Positions 13,101 to 27,100 of a stretch of 64,000 nt of DNA are shown here, one piece after another (the first letter of the stretch is position 1; every line of letters starts with the position of its first letter). The notes beneath the pieces are model-generated. The model saw only the letters and a program-made list of their open reading frames with translations, did no database searches and was not told where the DNA came from. The DNA is from Doris montereyensis (lineage: Eukaryota > Mollusca > Gastropoda > Nudibranchia > Dorididae), in contig JAXRKP010000287.1 of NCBI GenBank assembly GCA_037039925.1, positions 60,001 to 124,000 of the forward strand, given 5' to 3'. A program made the position numbers and the translations under genes.

Positions 13101-16100
13101 TTTGTTTGCGGTTTTGTTGGTTTGAGAACAGGACCCAAGAAACCTCATAGATCTGTTATGTTATTCTTCTCTCACTCAAGACTAAAACAGGTGAAGAAGT
13201 TTGGCAACAAAATTGTAGGGTTTGTTATTTGTTGACACGTGTGATACAGAGCACGATCTCCGTGGATAAAAGGGACACAAGAACTTTCTCAGATTTTCTC
13301 ATTGTGATCAAAAAGAGACTCTGTCTGGCAGATCTATCGAGTCTGGGAGGGAAGGGGCGGGCAAGGATTACCAAAGCCGGGACAGCCAAGACCAGCTGCA
13401 TAATTGTCGTGTGTGTATGTATACATGTTTAACATAGATCTAGGTCATACACACGCACACACACAGACACACTTGCTTGACAGATTTTGTCACTGGGAAC
13501 AGACAAGAAGAGGGTTATCAAGTTTATTTTTCACATGAATTGACTCTTTTAATGCATCAAATTGAAGACGGACAGGAAAATCTGTTGCGTTTCGGCAAAG
13601 TTCAGCTAACCGTTGATGAATTGAAGGTTGTAAGCATTGTAAAATTCGGTTACATGATAAAACCGTGCATGACCAATCGTACATTTTGGCGTGCAATTTG
13701 GTGGAGACAACTGCAACTTTGTTACTAATTTAATAAGTCTAAAATTCAAAAATGATCATTCAGTTAAATTGATCCTTTTATCTTCTATTTAGTGATTTCC
13801 TTTGGCGTTAATTACTGGGTTTTATATTCATCATAGTGTGTTTTCAAAAACAGTAGTGAAGATATCTTTTACTTTTTCTTTTCTGTTCTTCTCATTTGTT
13901 TATTTCTTTTATTATTAAGGTTTTATGATCATGAAACATACAAACAACTAGATCAATTGTCCCTCCATATTTATCTTCTCTTTGTCAATGTTATGAAATT
14001 GTTCTTAAATCATGAGGCTCATACAGACTGTGCCAACAGCAATGTTGATAGCCGTTGGTGGGCTATGCATGTGAATTTGTTTTTATTTGGATGATTCAAT
14101 TGTAACATCCTGGGGACATTTGGAAATTTCAGTTTCTCATGAACAAAGAAAATTTATGCATCCATTTTCATTATAGGATTAATTTTCTAACTTTAGCATA
14201 TTAAACAGCTTTTTTTTTTTTTTTTTTTTGTCACACTATTTCTGAAGAAGATTTTGCCCTTTACTTTCATTTTACTGATATCGTTAGTTTTACTGATATT
14301 GTACTCAATACCGGTAGCCTTAGAATTTCATTTTGTAGAAAGAATTACAATTTGAGGAATGTCAATTTCAAATTTATGTTTCTTCTTCTAGGCAGAGGAA
14401 TATGCTACAAAACATCTCATAGCCACCATGGGTTCAGATTTCAACTATGTTACCGCTGAGAGGTTTTTCAAAGAAATGGACAAACTCATCAAATATGTGA
14501 ATGCAGAGGTACTGAAGAATAGAAATATGTACTGTCATACCATCCTGAAAGTGAAACAAATATTTTGCCAAGTAACTGAATCCAATAATGTTTTTCCAAA
14601 GGAAATTGATTCTGATATTAAGTGAATATGCCTTCAGACCATTTAGAGTTTTCTTCTTAACTTCAGTAAATATTTTATTTTTTAAGTAGGAACGTCGTAT
14701 TTATCATATCTGTTATTGTTATCATTCAAATTTCTCTCTTTGTTCTTTGTGGGCTGCTAGTAGGTCCTATTTCTTTCCTTTCCCTCTTTCACCTGTCTTT
14801 CATCTTGCTGTTTCCTCTTCATTCACCCTGAGATCACTGTATATGGGGATGTAAATTTCAATGACACAATCAAAGTGTGTGTTCACAAATTATGAATCTA
14901 TCCTCTTTGTCTTTTAATATTTTGGTATATCTGATGTTAACTTAATAAAATGTTTGTTTATTTTTTATCGTTTCAGCAGAGTGAAGGTAGTGGAATAAAT
15001 TTGCTATACTCAACACCATCATGCTATTTAAAGGCTCTTCACAATGACAATAGAACATGGACCACCAAGGAAGACGACTTTTTCCCATATGCAGATCGGC
15101 CTCATGGATTCTGGACTGGTTACTTTACCAGCAGGCCTGCTTTGAAATATTATGCTAGAGAAGTGAACAATTTCTTTCAGGTGTGAAATCGACCATGAAT
15201 CGTAACTAAATTGAATTTGAAAATGTGTGCATAATGTAGTAATGTAGCTTTCTTTTAATAACATGATTATAATTGTAGTTCCATGATTTTGTTGTTAACA
15301 AAACATTTTGTATGAAAGCAGCGAATTTTTATGCACAATACAGTTATGGGATTATTGTCATGAGTGTATTTCTATTTATGTGACAGACAAGAGATGATGA
15401 AGCGAAAGGAGCTTGTTTGGATATTTTTCTTAAAGGATTCAGTCCTTATCAGGAATGTCTGGAAAATAAACAGTCAGGAATTACACATCTCTTTACAGAT
15501 ATATCCCTCTATCTTTGCTGCATTTGACGCAATGACCATTCTAAACTTAAAGAATTTTTTTTTTTTTCTCAAAGAAAGTTTTGAAAAAAAATATCAAATT
15601 TTATATGCAGTGAACAAAATTCATCAGAGTATGATGTATGTTTTCTGATGAGTCCTTTTTTTTCTTGTTTGATTTCAGTCAGCAAAGCAAATAGCAGCCC
15701 TGGCAAAAATAACCAGTGCACATGCTGGCCGTCAACAGTTGCAACGTTTAGGTAATAGTTTAATTTGTGATGGAACTCTTTCATTGTGTTACTTTATTGA
15801 CACAGGAAGTAAACATAAATGTTTTGCTGCTAACTTTTGCCTTTCTTATGCCATAGATATCACATCATCAATCCAATCTTCAATCTGACTTGCTGCATTT
15901 TACTGATATCATTGTTCTCTATTGGAAGATAATATTACTGAATGAAGTTGCCCTCCTCAAAGCTTTCATGCTTTAGGTTTTTAGGGGGTTTTGTTGTTGT
16001 TTTTGTTTTTGGTGAGCAGTATTTGTGTCATCTTAATCGTTATACATTGTTGTTATCACCATCAGCCTTGTGATGTTACTTCATTGTTGTTTTTATAACT

Positions 16101-17737
16101 GAGAGACCCTCATCCGTCAAGACATATTTTATAGTCTATGTCTGTCTCTGATCTGGCTTATGTCTTGTCACGACGTTTTTCTTCTTGCACAATCAACTTA
16201 AACTTTCTGTTAGATCTGCTATGGAAGCCAAATTTCTTATGGGAATTTATAATGGTTTTTTTTTATTATGTTTTTACATCCATACCACTTGAAGTGCGAC
16301 TAAAAGTCTTAATGAGAAAATTTTGGATGAGACTTGGTGCCCAGAGGTTCTCATGAAATCAGACCTGCATAACATGAAGAACATAACTATTATAATTGGG
16401 ATACGCTTTTAGATAAAGGATATAGTCTAAATGTAAGCTTTTCTTTTTCACAGCTGAAGTCCTTGGAGTGGCACAACATCATGATGCCGTCAGGTAAGCA
16501 TTGCAGTTTCGTCTCTAAAATATTTATGAATTGTAATTGTTAACAGTGATATGTATCAAGTTTGAAGAAAAGAAAAAAAATGGTAGACATAATATCTGTC
16601 ATCTTGGTGTTTGTGGGTTCAGCTTTCAAATCATCGTGAAAGTATTGCAAGCTGGAGACCTGCTGTTCAAGTAACGATGTATGAATGATAACTGTTTATG
16701 TTAGATATTCATAGTTGACAACCAGTACGTAAAATACATATTTAGTGTGGGGTTTTTTTGGCTTTGAACACGTTTGTCTATTTATCTTGAAAAGTATGTA
16801 TATGAGGGTTTATTGTATTTTCTTTAAAATAAACCCCAAGTTAACAGCAAAGACTTGGAGAGATTGGGGTGAAAGTCCGAAGACACCATTAAACTGGTAG
16901 ACATAATATCTGTCATCATGGTGTTTTAGCCAAAAATCGCATTTAGCCAAAAAGGCTAACGATGAGCAGAATTTTCTTATTCACCATGAGGTTGAATTAT
17001 CAGTTTTCTGAACATTCTGGGTTGTCTTGCATGTTAGGATTTGTCCAAGCACTGAGAGTCTGTTTTTCAAATTGAAAAGGTTGGCAACTGGATATTTTTT
17101 TTATGTTCCTTATTCAGGAACTATTTCATATGCTTTCAGAGATTTTGTAAAAGACTGACACCCTTGACAGTTTTCAAGACTGTAATTAAATTTTCAAGGC
17201 CCAACAATGGTCCCTGAAATCACTATATGTTGTTCTTAAAACATTAAATTTCATTTTTGTCTCAAATGTTCATACAAAAAACTTGTTTGCATTTCTTTCA
17301 CAGTAGATTTCATTGTTTCACAATGAAACTGGTGAAAATTGTTGTAAAACATCTTTTGCAATATTTTGTGTTGTGGGTGACATCTTATTGGTAGCTTTGG
17401 TTGCTGTGGGCACAGGAAATTAAACCAATTAATTTTCCACCTATGTAAACTTTAACATTTTTCATTAAATTTCTCTGGCACCACACATTTTAACATGTGT
17501 CAGATTTTGCATGAGGGCCAGAGCAATGTATAATCTGACATGGCTCATTTTACATTGTTGAGTTGTTGTTTTTTTGCTTTGTTCAGTGGGACAGAAAAGC
17601 AAGCTGTTGCCTTTGATTATGCCCAGCGTTTGGCAGAAGGTGTCAACTTAGGCAAGGTGGGATTTTATATTCTGTTGTTGCTTTTCAAACATTATATCTG
17701 TTCAGTTCTTGTGATATACACATCTGTATCTAATTTG

Positions 17738-17800
<63 letters not shown>

Positions 17801-18056
17801 CATCCATCTATCTATCTATCCATCTGTCTATCCATTTATCCATCTATCTATCCATCTATCTATCTATCTATGATTTATCTATTTCTAAATAGATGATTTG
17901 CAAATCAATATGAGCCTTGATTTGAGAAATTAGGTTATGATTAAAAGAAAGTGTAACATATCTTCATATTCAACCACAAGTACATGTATCCATCTCAGTT
18001 TCCAAACCTGATTTGTATCGTGTGTGGAGTTCAGTTCTTGTGATATACACATCATC

Positions 18057-18122
<66 letters not shown>

Positions 18123-21100
18123 CATCTATCTATCTATCCATCTGTCTATCATTTATCCATCTATCTATCCATCTATCTATCTATCTATCTATCTATGATT
18201 TATCATGATTTTATAGATTGTATGTTTTATTTTATTTTATTTCTAAATAGATGATTTGCAAAGTAAGACAATAGGTGTGAGCCTTGATTTGAGAAATTAG
18301 GTTATGATTAAAAGAAAGTGTAACATATCTTCATATTCAACCACAAGTACATGTATCCGCTTTTTTGGAACGTATGTCTCAGTTTCCAAACCTGATTTGT
18401 ATGCGTGTGTGGAGGGTTTTTTTATTGTTTCACAGGCAGTTTTTTTCAAACTGAACCGTGTATTTCTCATATTTGTATCATATTTCCATGACAGACAAGA
18501 GGTCTCATCTTGTATGATTTAAAGCAATGCAGAAATCTATTTATGTGTTCATTATGTAATGGTGCTCTGAACTGTATGTGTGATTTATAGATCATTTCAA
18601 GCATGTTTTGTTGTTGTATAGCTTAGATGTGTTTTCATTCACCCTGTAAAACTTGTTTTTCTTATATTGATATTTGAATGGCACTACTGGTATGTCCTAC
18701 TTCTTGCTTTTCACGCTTTCACTTATCTTTCATCTTGCTGTTTACTCTGAATTCACGTTGGGATCAGTGCATGTGGTGGATGGGATAAATTTCAATGAAT
18801 GAATCAATCAATTTCTTTTTTTGTATACCTCCAATACAGAAATTTGTACCTGAGTTATACAATGATTTTCTGACCAAAAAGAATGCAACACCTTTACCAG
18901 AGCAAGTTTTCTGTTCTAAACTTAATGTCAGCATATGCAATGTGATAGAAAATGCAAAAAATGTGAGTTTAATTGATCTGTCTCATTTCTTATGATAAAG
19001 AAAATACTCACGAATGTACATGAAATAAGCATAAATAATTAGATCCAGTGGGTCTTTTGTATGCATAGGTTATATTCATTGTAACAATTTCCCACTTAAA
19101 GTAAGCACTCCGGTTGGTGGGTTTTTTCTTATCCTATTTCACTTTATCGAGTGAGTATATAACTATATGTAATTTGTAACATGAAAGAAAAGGTGTGTCA
19201 CTCTGTGATCGTATAAAGGCAATTCAATACATCCTCAGTTTCAAGTCACCCTCTACAACCCTCTGACAAGATCAGTCAACTATGTTGTACGACTTCCTGT
19301 GACAGGCTCCAGCTATACTGTAGTTGATCACGATGGGGTCACAGTCATTCCAAGTGATGTGAGTTATCAAATTTATTGATCTATTTCTTCTTAGTTGTAA
19401 CTAATAAAAACAAAAGAATTAAGCAGAGGTTGTGCAGTAAAAAGGCCACTTGAGTTATCTCTTGAATATTTTATCCTCATAATGACGAATGAATGTTGTG
19501 AGCATGGAATCACGACGACATTGGTTCAAGCCACGGCTGGCATAGGTGAGGGGGTTTTCATAATGTTGTACTCTTAGGAAAGGTACTTCACTCGACTTTC
19601 CTCACATGACTCAAGTGTGAATCAGTTCTTTCTTTCTTTGTCAGTTCCCATTCTACCTTTTGATGTATGGGCTCAGATGCCCAAGATGATCTTTCTCCAG
19701 GATGCCCTGTCCTGGCATTTTCTGTTTCCTTCCAAAAAAGTTAAATTTCTATGCTTCAATGCCTCTTTTATATCTTCTTTCCACTTTCTCCGAGGTCTGC
19801 CTTTTGGACTTTTACCTCAGGCTTTAGCACTGTATACTGATTTAGCTATTCTATTGTCATTCATTCTGTTTACATGCCCAAACCATCTAAATTGATTTGT
19901 TTCTATCTTAGTTTTTTATGCCATCTGCTTTGGTTTGATCTCTTATTGTTGTGTTTCTGATTTTGTCTCTTTTGTGTGAATCAGTACCCAGCTATAAATA
20001 GAGATAGATCTTGTCAGAATGTCAGTACGAAAAGCCAAACAGGCTTGTCTACTGTATGCTCCCCAGGAGTTGAGAAGGAATTTGAGTGAAATAACCTGCT
20101 TGAGGATAAATGATGTACAGTCGGTGAGGAATTCGGACTATAAATCGATCTTTATCTTTAGAATTCTTTGTTTGGGTTGGGGTTGTTTTGTTGTTGTTGT
20201 TGTGTTTTGTTTTGGGTTTTTTGGGGGTGTTGTAATAAAAGGTTTCAGGATAATTTTTTAGGTCTGTTAATTATTGATATTTTCAGGTTATTAAAGTTCC
20301 TGGTGGAATTTTCCATACTTCAAGTAGCAAGACATCATCCGCAAAGAAGGATCTGGTTTTTGAGATCGCATTACCTCCCCTTGCACTTAAGACCTGCTTT
20401 GTTGAATTGACTGCATCAGGTTGGCAAATAGTCCTTTTTGTTTTGCTCATATATTTGATTTTTAGTAAGTGGATGATAATATTCAATATTTTAAGTCCTA
20501 AAAACTCAATTTTGGCTTCAAAATATTGAATTTTGAGATGTTCGCTAGTTCATTCCTTTTAGACACATATTTTTGACTAAAGGAAGTCATATTATACTTA
20601 TTATTTATCAAAACCCTCATTGTTTCCTCAATCTTTCGTTTACTTATTTATAGTCAAGAAAACTTAAAATGCAACTTTTTCAAAATGTCGCTTTTTACGA
20701 TGATTTGCTATCTATTTTTTTATTTCACAAAATTTCAATTAGTAATTAGTAGTGATTTTCGATATTGTTTCAAATTTACTTACAAAAATTTTAGGGATTA
20801 AATTTGCCAATAATGGAAATGTTGCTATATACAAATATTGGACCGAATAATGTGTGTACAAAGTTACAGCCATTCTATTCAAAACTGAAAAAGCCTTTTT
20901 GAATTGAAGTACTTTTCTTTTATCGCCATCTTTTGGATTATTGATAAGCTTTTCTGTTTTTATTTTTAAAGTCTTGTGAGATTTGTATTCTTTACTGATA
21001 TTGTTTATAGTATTAAGGATAAAAGTTGTGGGTTTTTCCTTTTTTTTTCATTGGGGAAATAAAGCTTTATTTTAGGGAAGGATTTTGATTTTTTATATGA

Positions 21101-24100
21101 GGAGGTAGATGATGGCTTGTTTTGCTTTGTTTAGATAAGACAGGTAGTAAGTAGAGTGATATGTGTGAAGATACATAGATGAATATAAAAGTCAACCTAC
21201 GTAGATAAATATAAAAGTCAACCTACGTAGATAAATATAAAAGTCAATCTTTCACCTTACATCACATGTTTTGCATCAGGCTCACCTCTCAAATTTGTTA
21301 GTGATGCTCAGTTCAGGCCCCTGAATGGTGGAACATCTCTTTCTGGCAAGGTATTTATCATTTCTTTATGTGCCTCTTTTATAGATATTTTTTATCATAA
21401 CATGAACTAGATGAATTGAAATGAAGATGATTTGTTGCAGCTTCTGTTTGCTGTTTGGGAGTTGGTTTATAGGGGTTTGGTTTGTAATTGTTGTTTTGTT
21501 GTGGGTTTTGGGGTGTTTTTTGTTGGGGGGGGGGGGTGTGAAGTATGGTATGAAACTAGTCTGAATATGTCTTGAGGACTCATGAGATATTTTTAAACTT
21601 TGAAAATTATTAATTCTACTTAGCAGTTCCAGGTTGGCAGGGGCTGCTGGTGGGTCCTACTTCTTTTCTTTCACTTACTTTTCGTATTGCTGTTTCCTCT
21701 TGATTCACCTAAGATGATCGCTCCTGTAGGACATCATAGACTCCAATTTTAAAAAATTGTTTTACGTACATTTTCCTTCATGATATCTTAGGTACTCGTG
21801 AAAAGTGAAGTTTTGTGAATAGGTTTCAGAGATTTGCTACATCATGTATGGACCATTTTTCAAGTCATACAACAGAAAACAAGCATACTAATACTGATAT
21901 TTTAAAGGACATTCGAAATGATGTTTTTTATTTCTGTTGTGAGTCAGATTTGAGAAAATAAACAAAAATAAGGAATTTTTCATTTTTATGTTTTACGTAG
22001 TCTTTAGACCCTTCAAACTTAACCAGCGTTGAAAGTCAAGCACTGTTTCGTGGAAGATAATTCAGAACAGGAAATTTGTTAGATTCTAGTGTCAGTCTGA
22101 AGTCTATGATTGACTATTTCTTTTTTCAGTTTGTGCAAGTTGATTTTGATGATCAAGGCCGTTTACATTCAATGAAAGATCTGACTTCTGGATTCAGCGT
22201 CAATTTAGAGCAAAACTTCATGTACTATGAAGGCTTTGTGGGAAATAACAGCGACGGAAATCTCCAGGCCTCAGGAGCATACATTTTCAGGCCCAAGAGC
22301 AACACGCCAACACTGATTAATTTCAAAGGATGGAATGGCTTGTATAAGGTGAGAACTTGTATTGATGCTATGCGAAGCCTTTTCTTATACGATGATTAAA
22401 TTGAAGCTTAAAGAATTGTGTGTGGTGTCGATGGCCTAGTTGGTAAGCTGCCAAACTTATAATAATTGAGTCCTGGATTCATATCCTGGCAATGCTAGGT
22501 CCGACATTGGCAAGTTTGAGACCATATTGTTCTTTGCATATTCTGGTAAAGCAATAATTTATTGCCAACCTTATGGCAAAAAAATGTCCATATGACATAT
22601 ACTTATTTGTTTACAAAATATTTTGTAGGCGAAAATAGCCTTTGGTCAGTCAAGACCTGCCTGCAAGGCAGCAGGAGACTCGTGGGGGGCGGGATCATCT
22701 ACTCCCCGTACAGGTGCTTGCCTGTCCACTGCCCAGATTTGCAGAGGTTTTGGTGATTTTGTTCATAACTAAGAGAGGAGATAGACTTTGAAAATTGGAT
22801 AAAAATCCAAGATGGCAGCCATTGCCTTGGCAATCAAGGACACCACAAACTTTTCAACGACATAGGAGGACTATAGTTTGACAGTTACTCATATATATAT
22901 ACACTAAAATAAATAACCCTAACTCAAAAGCAAAAAAATCATTTCAGGATGTCTGTAAAGTCATCTTGGTGAGCTGCTTATCAGTTGTACAAAAATTTGT
23001 ATCCAGACTTTTATGAATGGAGTTGGTCAATGCTGCCATCAAGTTTGTTAATTCTTTATAAATTGCTATTGATATGGGGCTCTGTAATTTAGAATATTTG
23101 TATGATGAATGAATGTGCATTGTTCTTATTGATTACTATATGTTCAATCATTTTAAAAACTCCATGATTATTTTGAGATGTGTGGAGCATTTAAAGGTCA
23201 AATGACCTATGTAGCCTCTGAAAAGATATAATACGATATATGATATATATCTAATAATGAGATGATCCTATTCTTCTGTATTTTTTAAGGAAGATACTAT
23301 GACGTGCATTTTAACATCATTGTGTCTCGTGTCAGTTAATTTTATCATCTCATTAACTTAAAATGTAGAAGAAACAAATGCTGCTTACTCAAATTTTCCA
23401 TTGAATAACGAAGCATTTAACATCTTGTAATCGTATTATTACTTAAAGGATCAATAACAACTGCAATGATGCAATGCTCTGCTAAAAGCTTATCATAGTT
23501 TTACTATGGCTAGCTAATAATTATTTATGGAAAGCGAGCTTCAGCATTGAAAGGGAGGCCACTTTTAACACAATGTAACTATGGGGTTCCCTGATCGCCA
23601 AAGAATTAAGCAGCAGGACCCGAAACTGAGGCCATAAGTGACATTGTTGCCGTTTCAAAGGCTTTCTTTGAGCTCAAACTACCTCTGTCCCATTTTGAAG
23701 AAGAAGACATTAACCTGAGGTAGATTATTTGAAACAACAACTAGAAGCACATATAAACCAAAGTTAAAGGTAAATGGAAGGTGAAATAGGACAATAAGTG
23801 ACAATTTCCACTAATAAAGACAGAACAAACACGGGGGGTGTAAAGAATGAGCAAGAGTGGAAGGTTCAGATCTAGAATGAAATAAAAACATGAAAATAAG
23901 TAAGTAATAAAAGGTGAGAAGGAGATAGAGAGAAGGAGTGAAATAGAGAGAGAGAGAGAGAGGAAAGAAAGAAAAAAAAGGCAGGGAAGAAAGAAAGGAG
24001 AAAGAGACGTGTGAGTATGGGAAACAAGAACAAAATCATAGGATAAATATAAGACTATCTATATCTCACTGGGTCTAGAAAGAAGAAATGATAGAGAATG

Positions 24101-27100
24101 AATGAAAGGAAGTATCAATCAAGGCAAAAATTTACACTGAAGGTGCGAAATGTATATAAATTACAAATTTATCGATGCAATAAGGGAAGAGAGTAAACAA
24201 CTTATCTGAAATTTCAAAAAATGACAGTTAGCACTAGCTGATGCTTTCCAAGTTATCGAAGTCCTAAATATTCACAGGTAAATTGAAGTAAACTCTTAAA
24301 TCTTTTCATATTTTACACCCAGGGAAATGTGGTCCAAGAAGTTCACCAAACATTTGACAACTGGGTGACTCAAGTTATACGAGTATACAATGACAAGCCA
24401 TTTGTTGAAGTTGAATGGACTGTCGGTCCTGTTCCTATCGAGTGAGTCATGTAGAATACTTCACCATCATCATCATTGCCTTTTCACCCTATACACAAAC
24501 AACAGACTTTCATTTGTTCCTGTCTTGGGCATTTCTTGTTAAGTCCTTCGACAAAGACCTTCAAATCACTCTTCAAATCATCCTCCACAAGCCTTCTCCA
24601 GGATATTCATGGCCTACCCTAATCCTCTGCCCCCCTGTGGATTCCACTGGATGGCATGTCTTATAGTACTTTTCCGAGGTAGAATATTTACCTAAACAAT
24701 TATTATTTTTAATTTTTAAATCAAAATTGTTTAGGCCAAACTTTCCACAGTTGATTGTCTCAAAATTCGAATAGATGAGGTGGAGACGGATTTTTCTTCT
24801 TTATTTGTACCTGGTAATCTGGAAATTGGGGATTCTGGATCCAAACACTTAATTTTGGAACAAATTACCACAGTATAGGGAGTTTATACTTAGATAAACC
24901 AACCACTCAACTGATCAAGTTAGTCTAACCAGTCTGCAGACAGCACGTCAAGGCCACCCCCTCGACTTTCCTAACTACACCACTTTAGCCATTGATGAAC
25001 AGCATCATAGCACTCTGTGCCTCATAAATACACTAAGCCTACTTTACTGTTAGTTCTGAAGCCTTTCACTGATTCACAGTGTGTCACTTTGATTGACGAT
25101 TTGATGATTTGGATGTCTCAATGATCCGGACAACTTGCTCGGAACAGGGATGTTCGGACTATTGAAACATGACTGTATATATCCAATTGACGTATTTTCT
25201 CAATCACCCCTTCACTTCAGCTGGGTAGCTTGCTCTCTTAAAAGGAAATAAAATTATTACGAAATAAATCAAATTGCCTGTAGAAATTCATAATTGTTTT
25301 GGAATGTAAGAAGAACTGTGTATATATTCCTTAATATCTTTAGGTTCCGTCTAATAGATAAATATTAAGATTTGTGTAGAGGTACACCTGTCTTTGCTCA
25401 ATTTTTTACATCCCTTATACATTTTTTTGCTTTAAGTTAAAGTACGTAAACATTTAGATAATTCAATAGTGTTAATGAAATAGTAATTTTTTCTCATAGA
25501 TAACAACAAACTTTTTTCACCAGTGATAAAATCGGCAAAGAAGTTGTAACTCGCTACTCTATCCCAGGCTTTGGCAATAATGGTGTGTTTTATACAGACT
25601 CCAATGGACGAGAACTCTTGCAAAGAAAGTTAGTAATCATATATTCCTTTTACACCAATCTTTTATTTTGTCCTGTTTACTTTCATGACTATCATGTTTC
25701 AGTATTTATGATGGTTTTCTCTCTATTTTATATTTATAGATAAAGTCTTTGTCCCCATAAAGCCTACGTTTTATACATATATATATATATCATTAGTATT
25801 TAAAGGTGTCCTTCTCTTGAAGTTTTGAGTTACAATGATGTTACCATCAGGTCTGATAATTTCAAGCTGAAAACCCAGTAAAGATCAGATAAGGTAATGA
25901 TATAAAGGCATTTATTCTAGGATGGCTTGTCCGTGACTGTGAGACATATTTTCCTTTTTTTCCTATAAAAGACAACTTCTAGTGAAATGTGTGTCATCTA
26001 ATTTGTTTCTTTTCTTTCTTATGATTTGTTTGTCAGTTTCTTTTTTGTGGATGTTAATATACCAATGCTGTGCTATACTTTTTTTACCTATCTTTTGATA
26101 TAGCCTATCCTAATCCTAGGGATCACATTGGCTAAGAACCTAGTGAACCCTCCACATGTATAACCAGCAAAATTTTGCCCATTGTTCTCATGCCAAAGGA
26201 ACTAACAAGGGAACCAATAATCAGATATTATGAATAACTGCATGCAATAAGGCTGTGGAATGAAAGGCCAACAGATATAAAACTCAGCAATAGTAATGAA
26301 GACTTTAAATACAGAATTAAACACATCACTTTGAAGCCAAAATTGGATTAATATTTTACATTCAATCAAAATATGCACGCTGACAGTAATACTCAAGAAT
26401 TGAGTTGGTCAGTTGTTATGAAGAAGAAGTCTATGACCTCATTTTATTTTAATCAATATTCTCTCTACATTAGGATCAACTACCGCCCTACCTGGAACTT
26501 CAATCAAACAGAGCCAGTGGCTGGAAACTTTTACCCAGTCAACGCCTTAATTACGATAGGTAAGGATTGGTCCATATGGGGAAGCAATACGTTGTCTGAT
26601 TTTGAGAGTGATTTGAAACATTTCATTTTTTGTATACAATACATCACCATACTGATCTTTGACTATTAAGGGATTTTTAAGTTTAATAAATTATGTTAAT
26701 TTTATTCCTGTCTGTTGATTGAAGGATGTTCAAAAGTCATCACTCAAATAAAACGCAATTTTTACCCAACAAAATGTATGAATTGTTATTTTCTCCTCAT
26801 TATAAACTAATTCAGAATTCCGCCTAACTTTTTACATATTATATTAATATCTCGATGTTCTTTGTCTTTGTTTATTGTACCAGAGTGAAAAAGTGACATG
26901 CAGTTTACTGTATTAACTGACAGATCACAAGGGGCACAAGTCTTAATGATGGAGATGTTGAACTCATGGTATGTATTCAAGTTAGTCATGAGAAATAAGA
27001 GCAATCATTATCAGTCAACACATTTTATTTACAAATTTATTTTTCCGCTACAAATTCTGATGTTATAGCTTTTCTCATGTAATCAGATCATCACCTTGTT

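Noticed and set aside
15640..15660. TTTCTGATGAGTCC as a hammerhead ribozyme core
   Set aside because: The required GAAA and flanking stems are absent. Other CTGATGA occurrences also lack stems.
17540..18254. ORFs rich in LSIYLSIY
   Set aside because: Translations of the TATC arrays. Only the start of the first overlaps a real exon (17587-17656).
20019..20261. Plus-strand ORF with [20 protein letters not shown] as a possible extra mannosidase exon
   Set aside because: No place for it between exons 13 and 14, which join in phase without it; it lies beside a LINE fragment and a pogo-like TIR (TACAGTCGGTGAGGA).
25115..25176. Pogo/Tigger-like end (TACAGTCATGTTTCAATAGT inverted)
   Set aside because: Only one end is seen; no partner or transposase was located, so no element is called.
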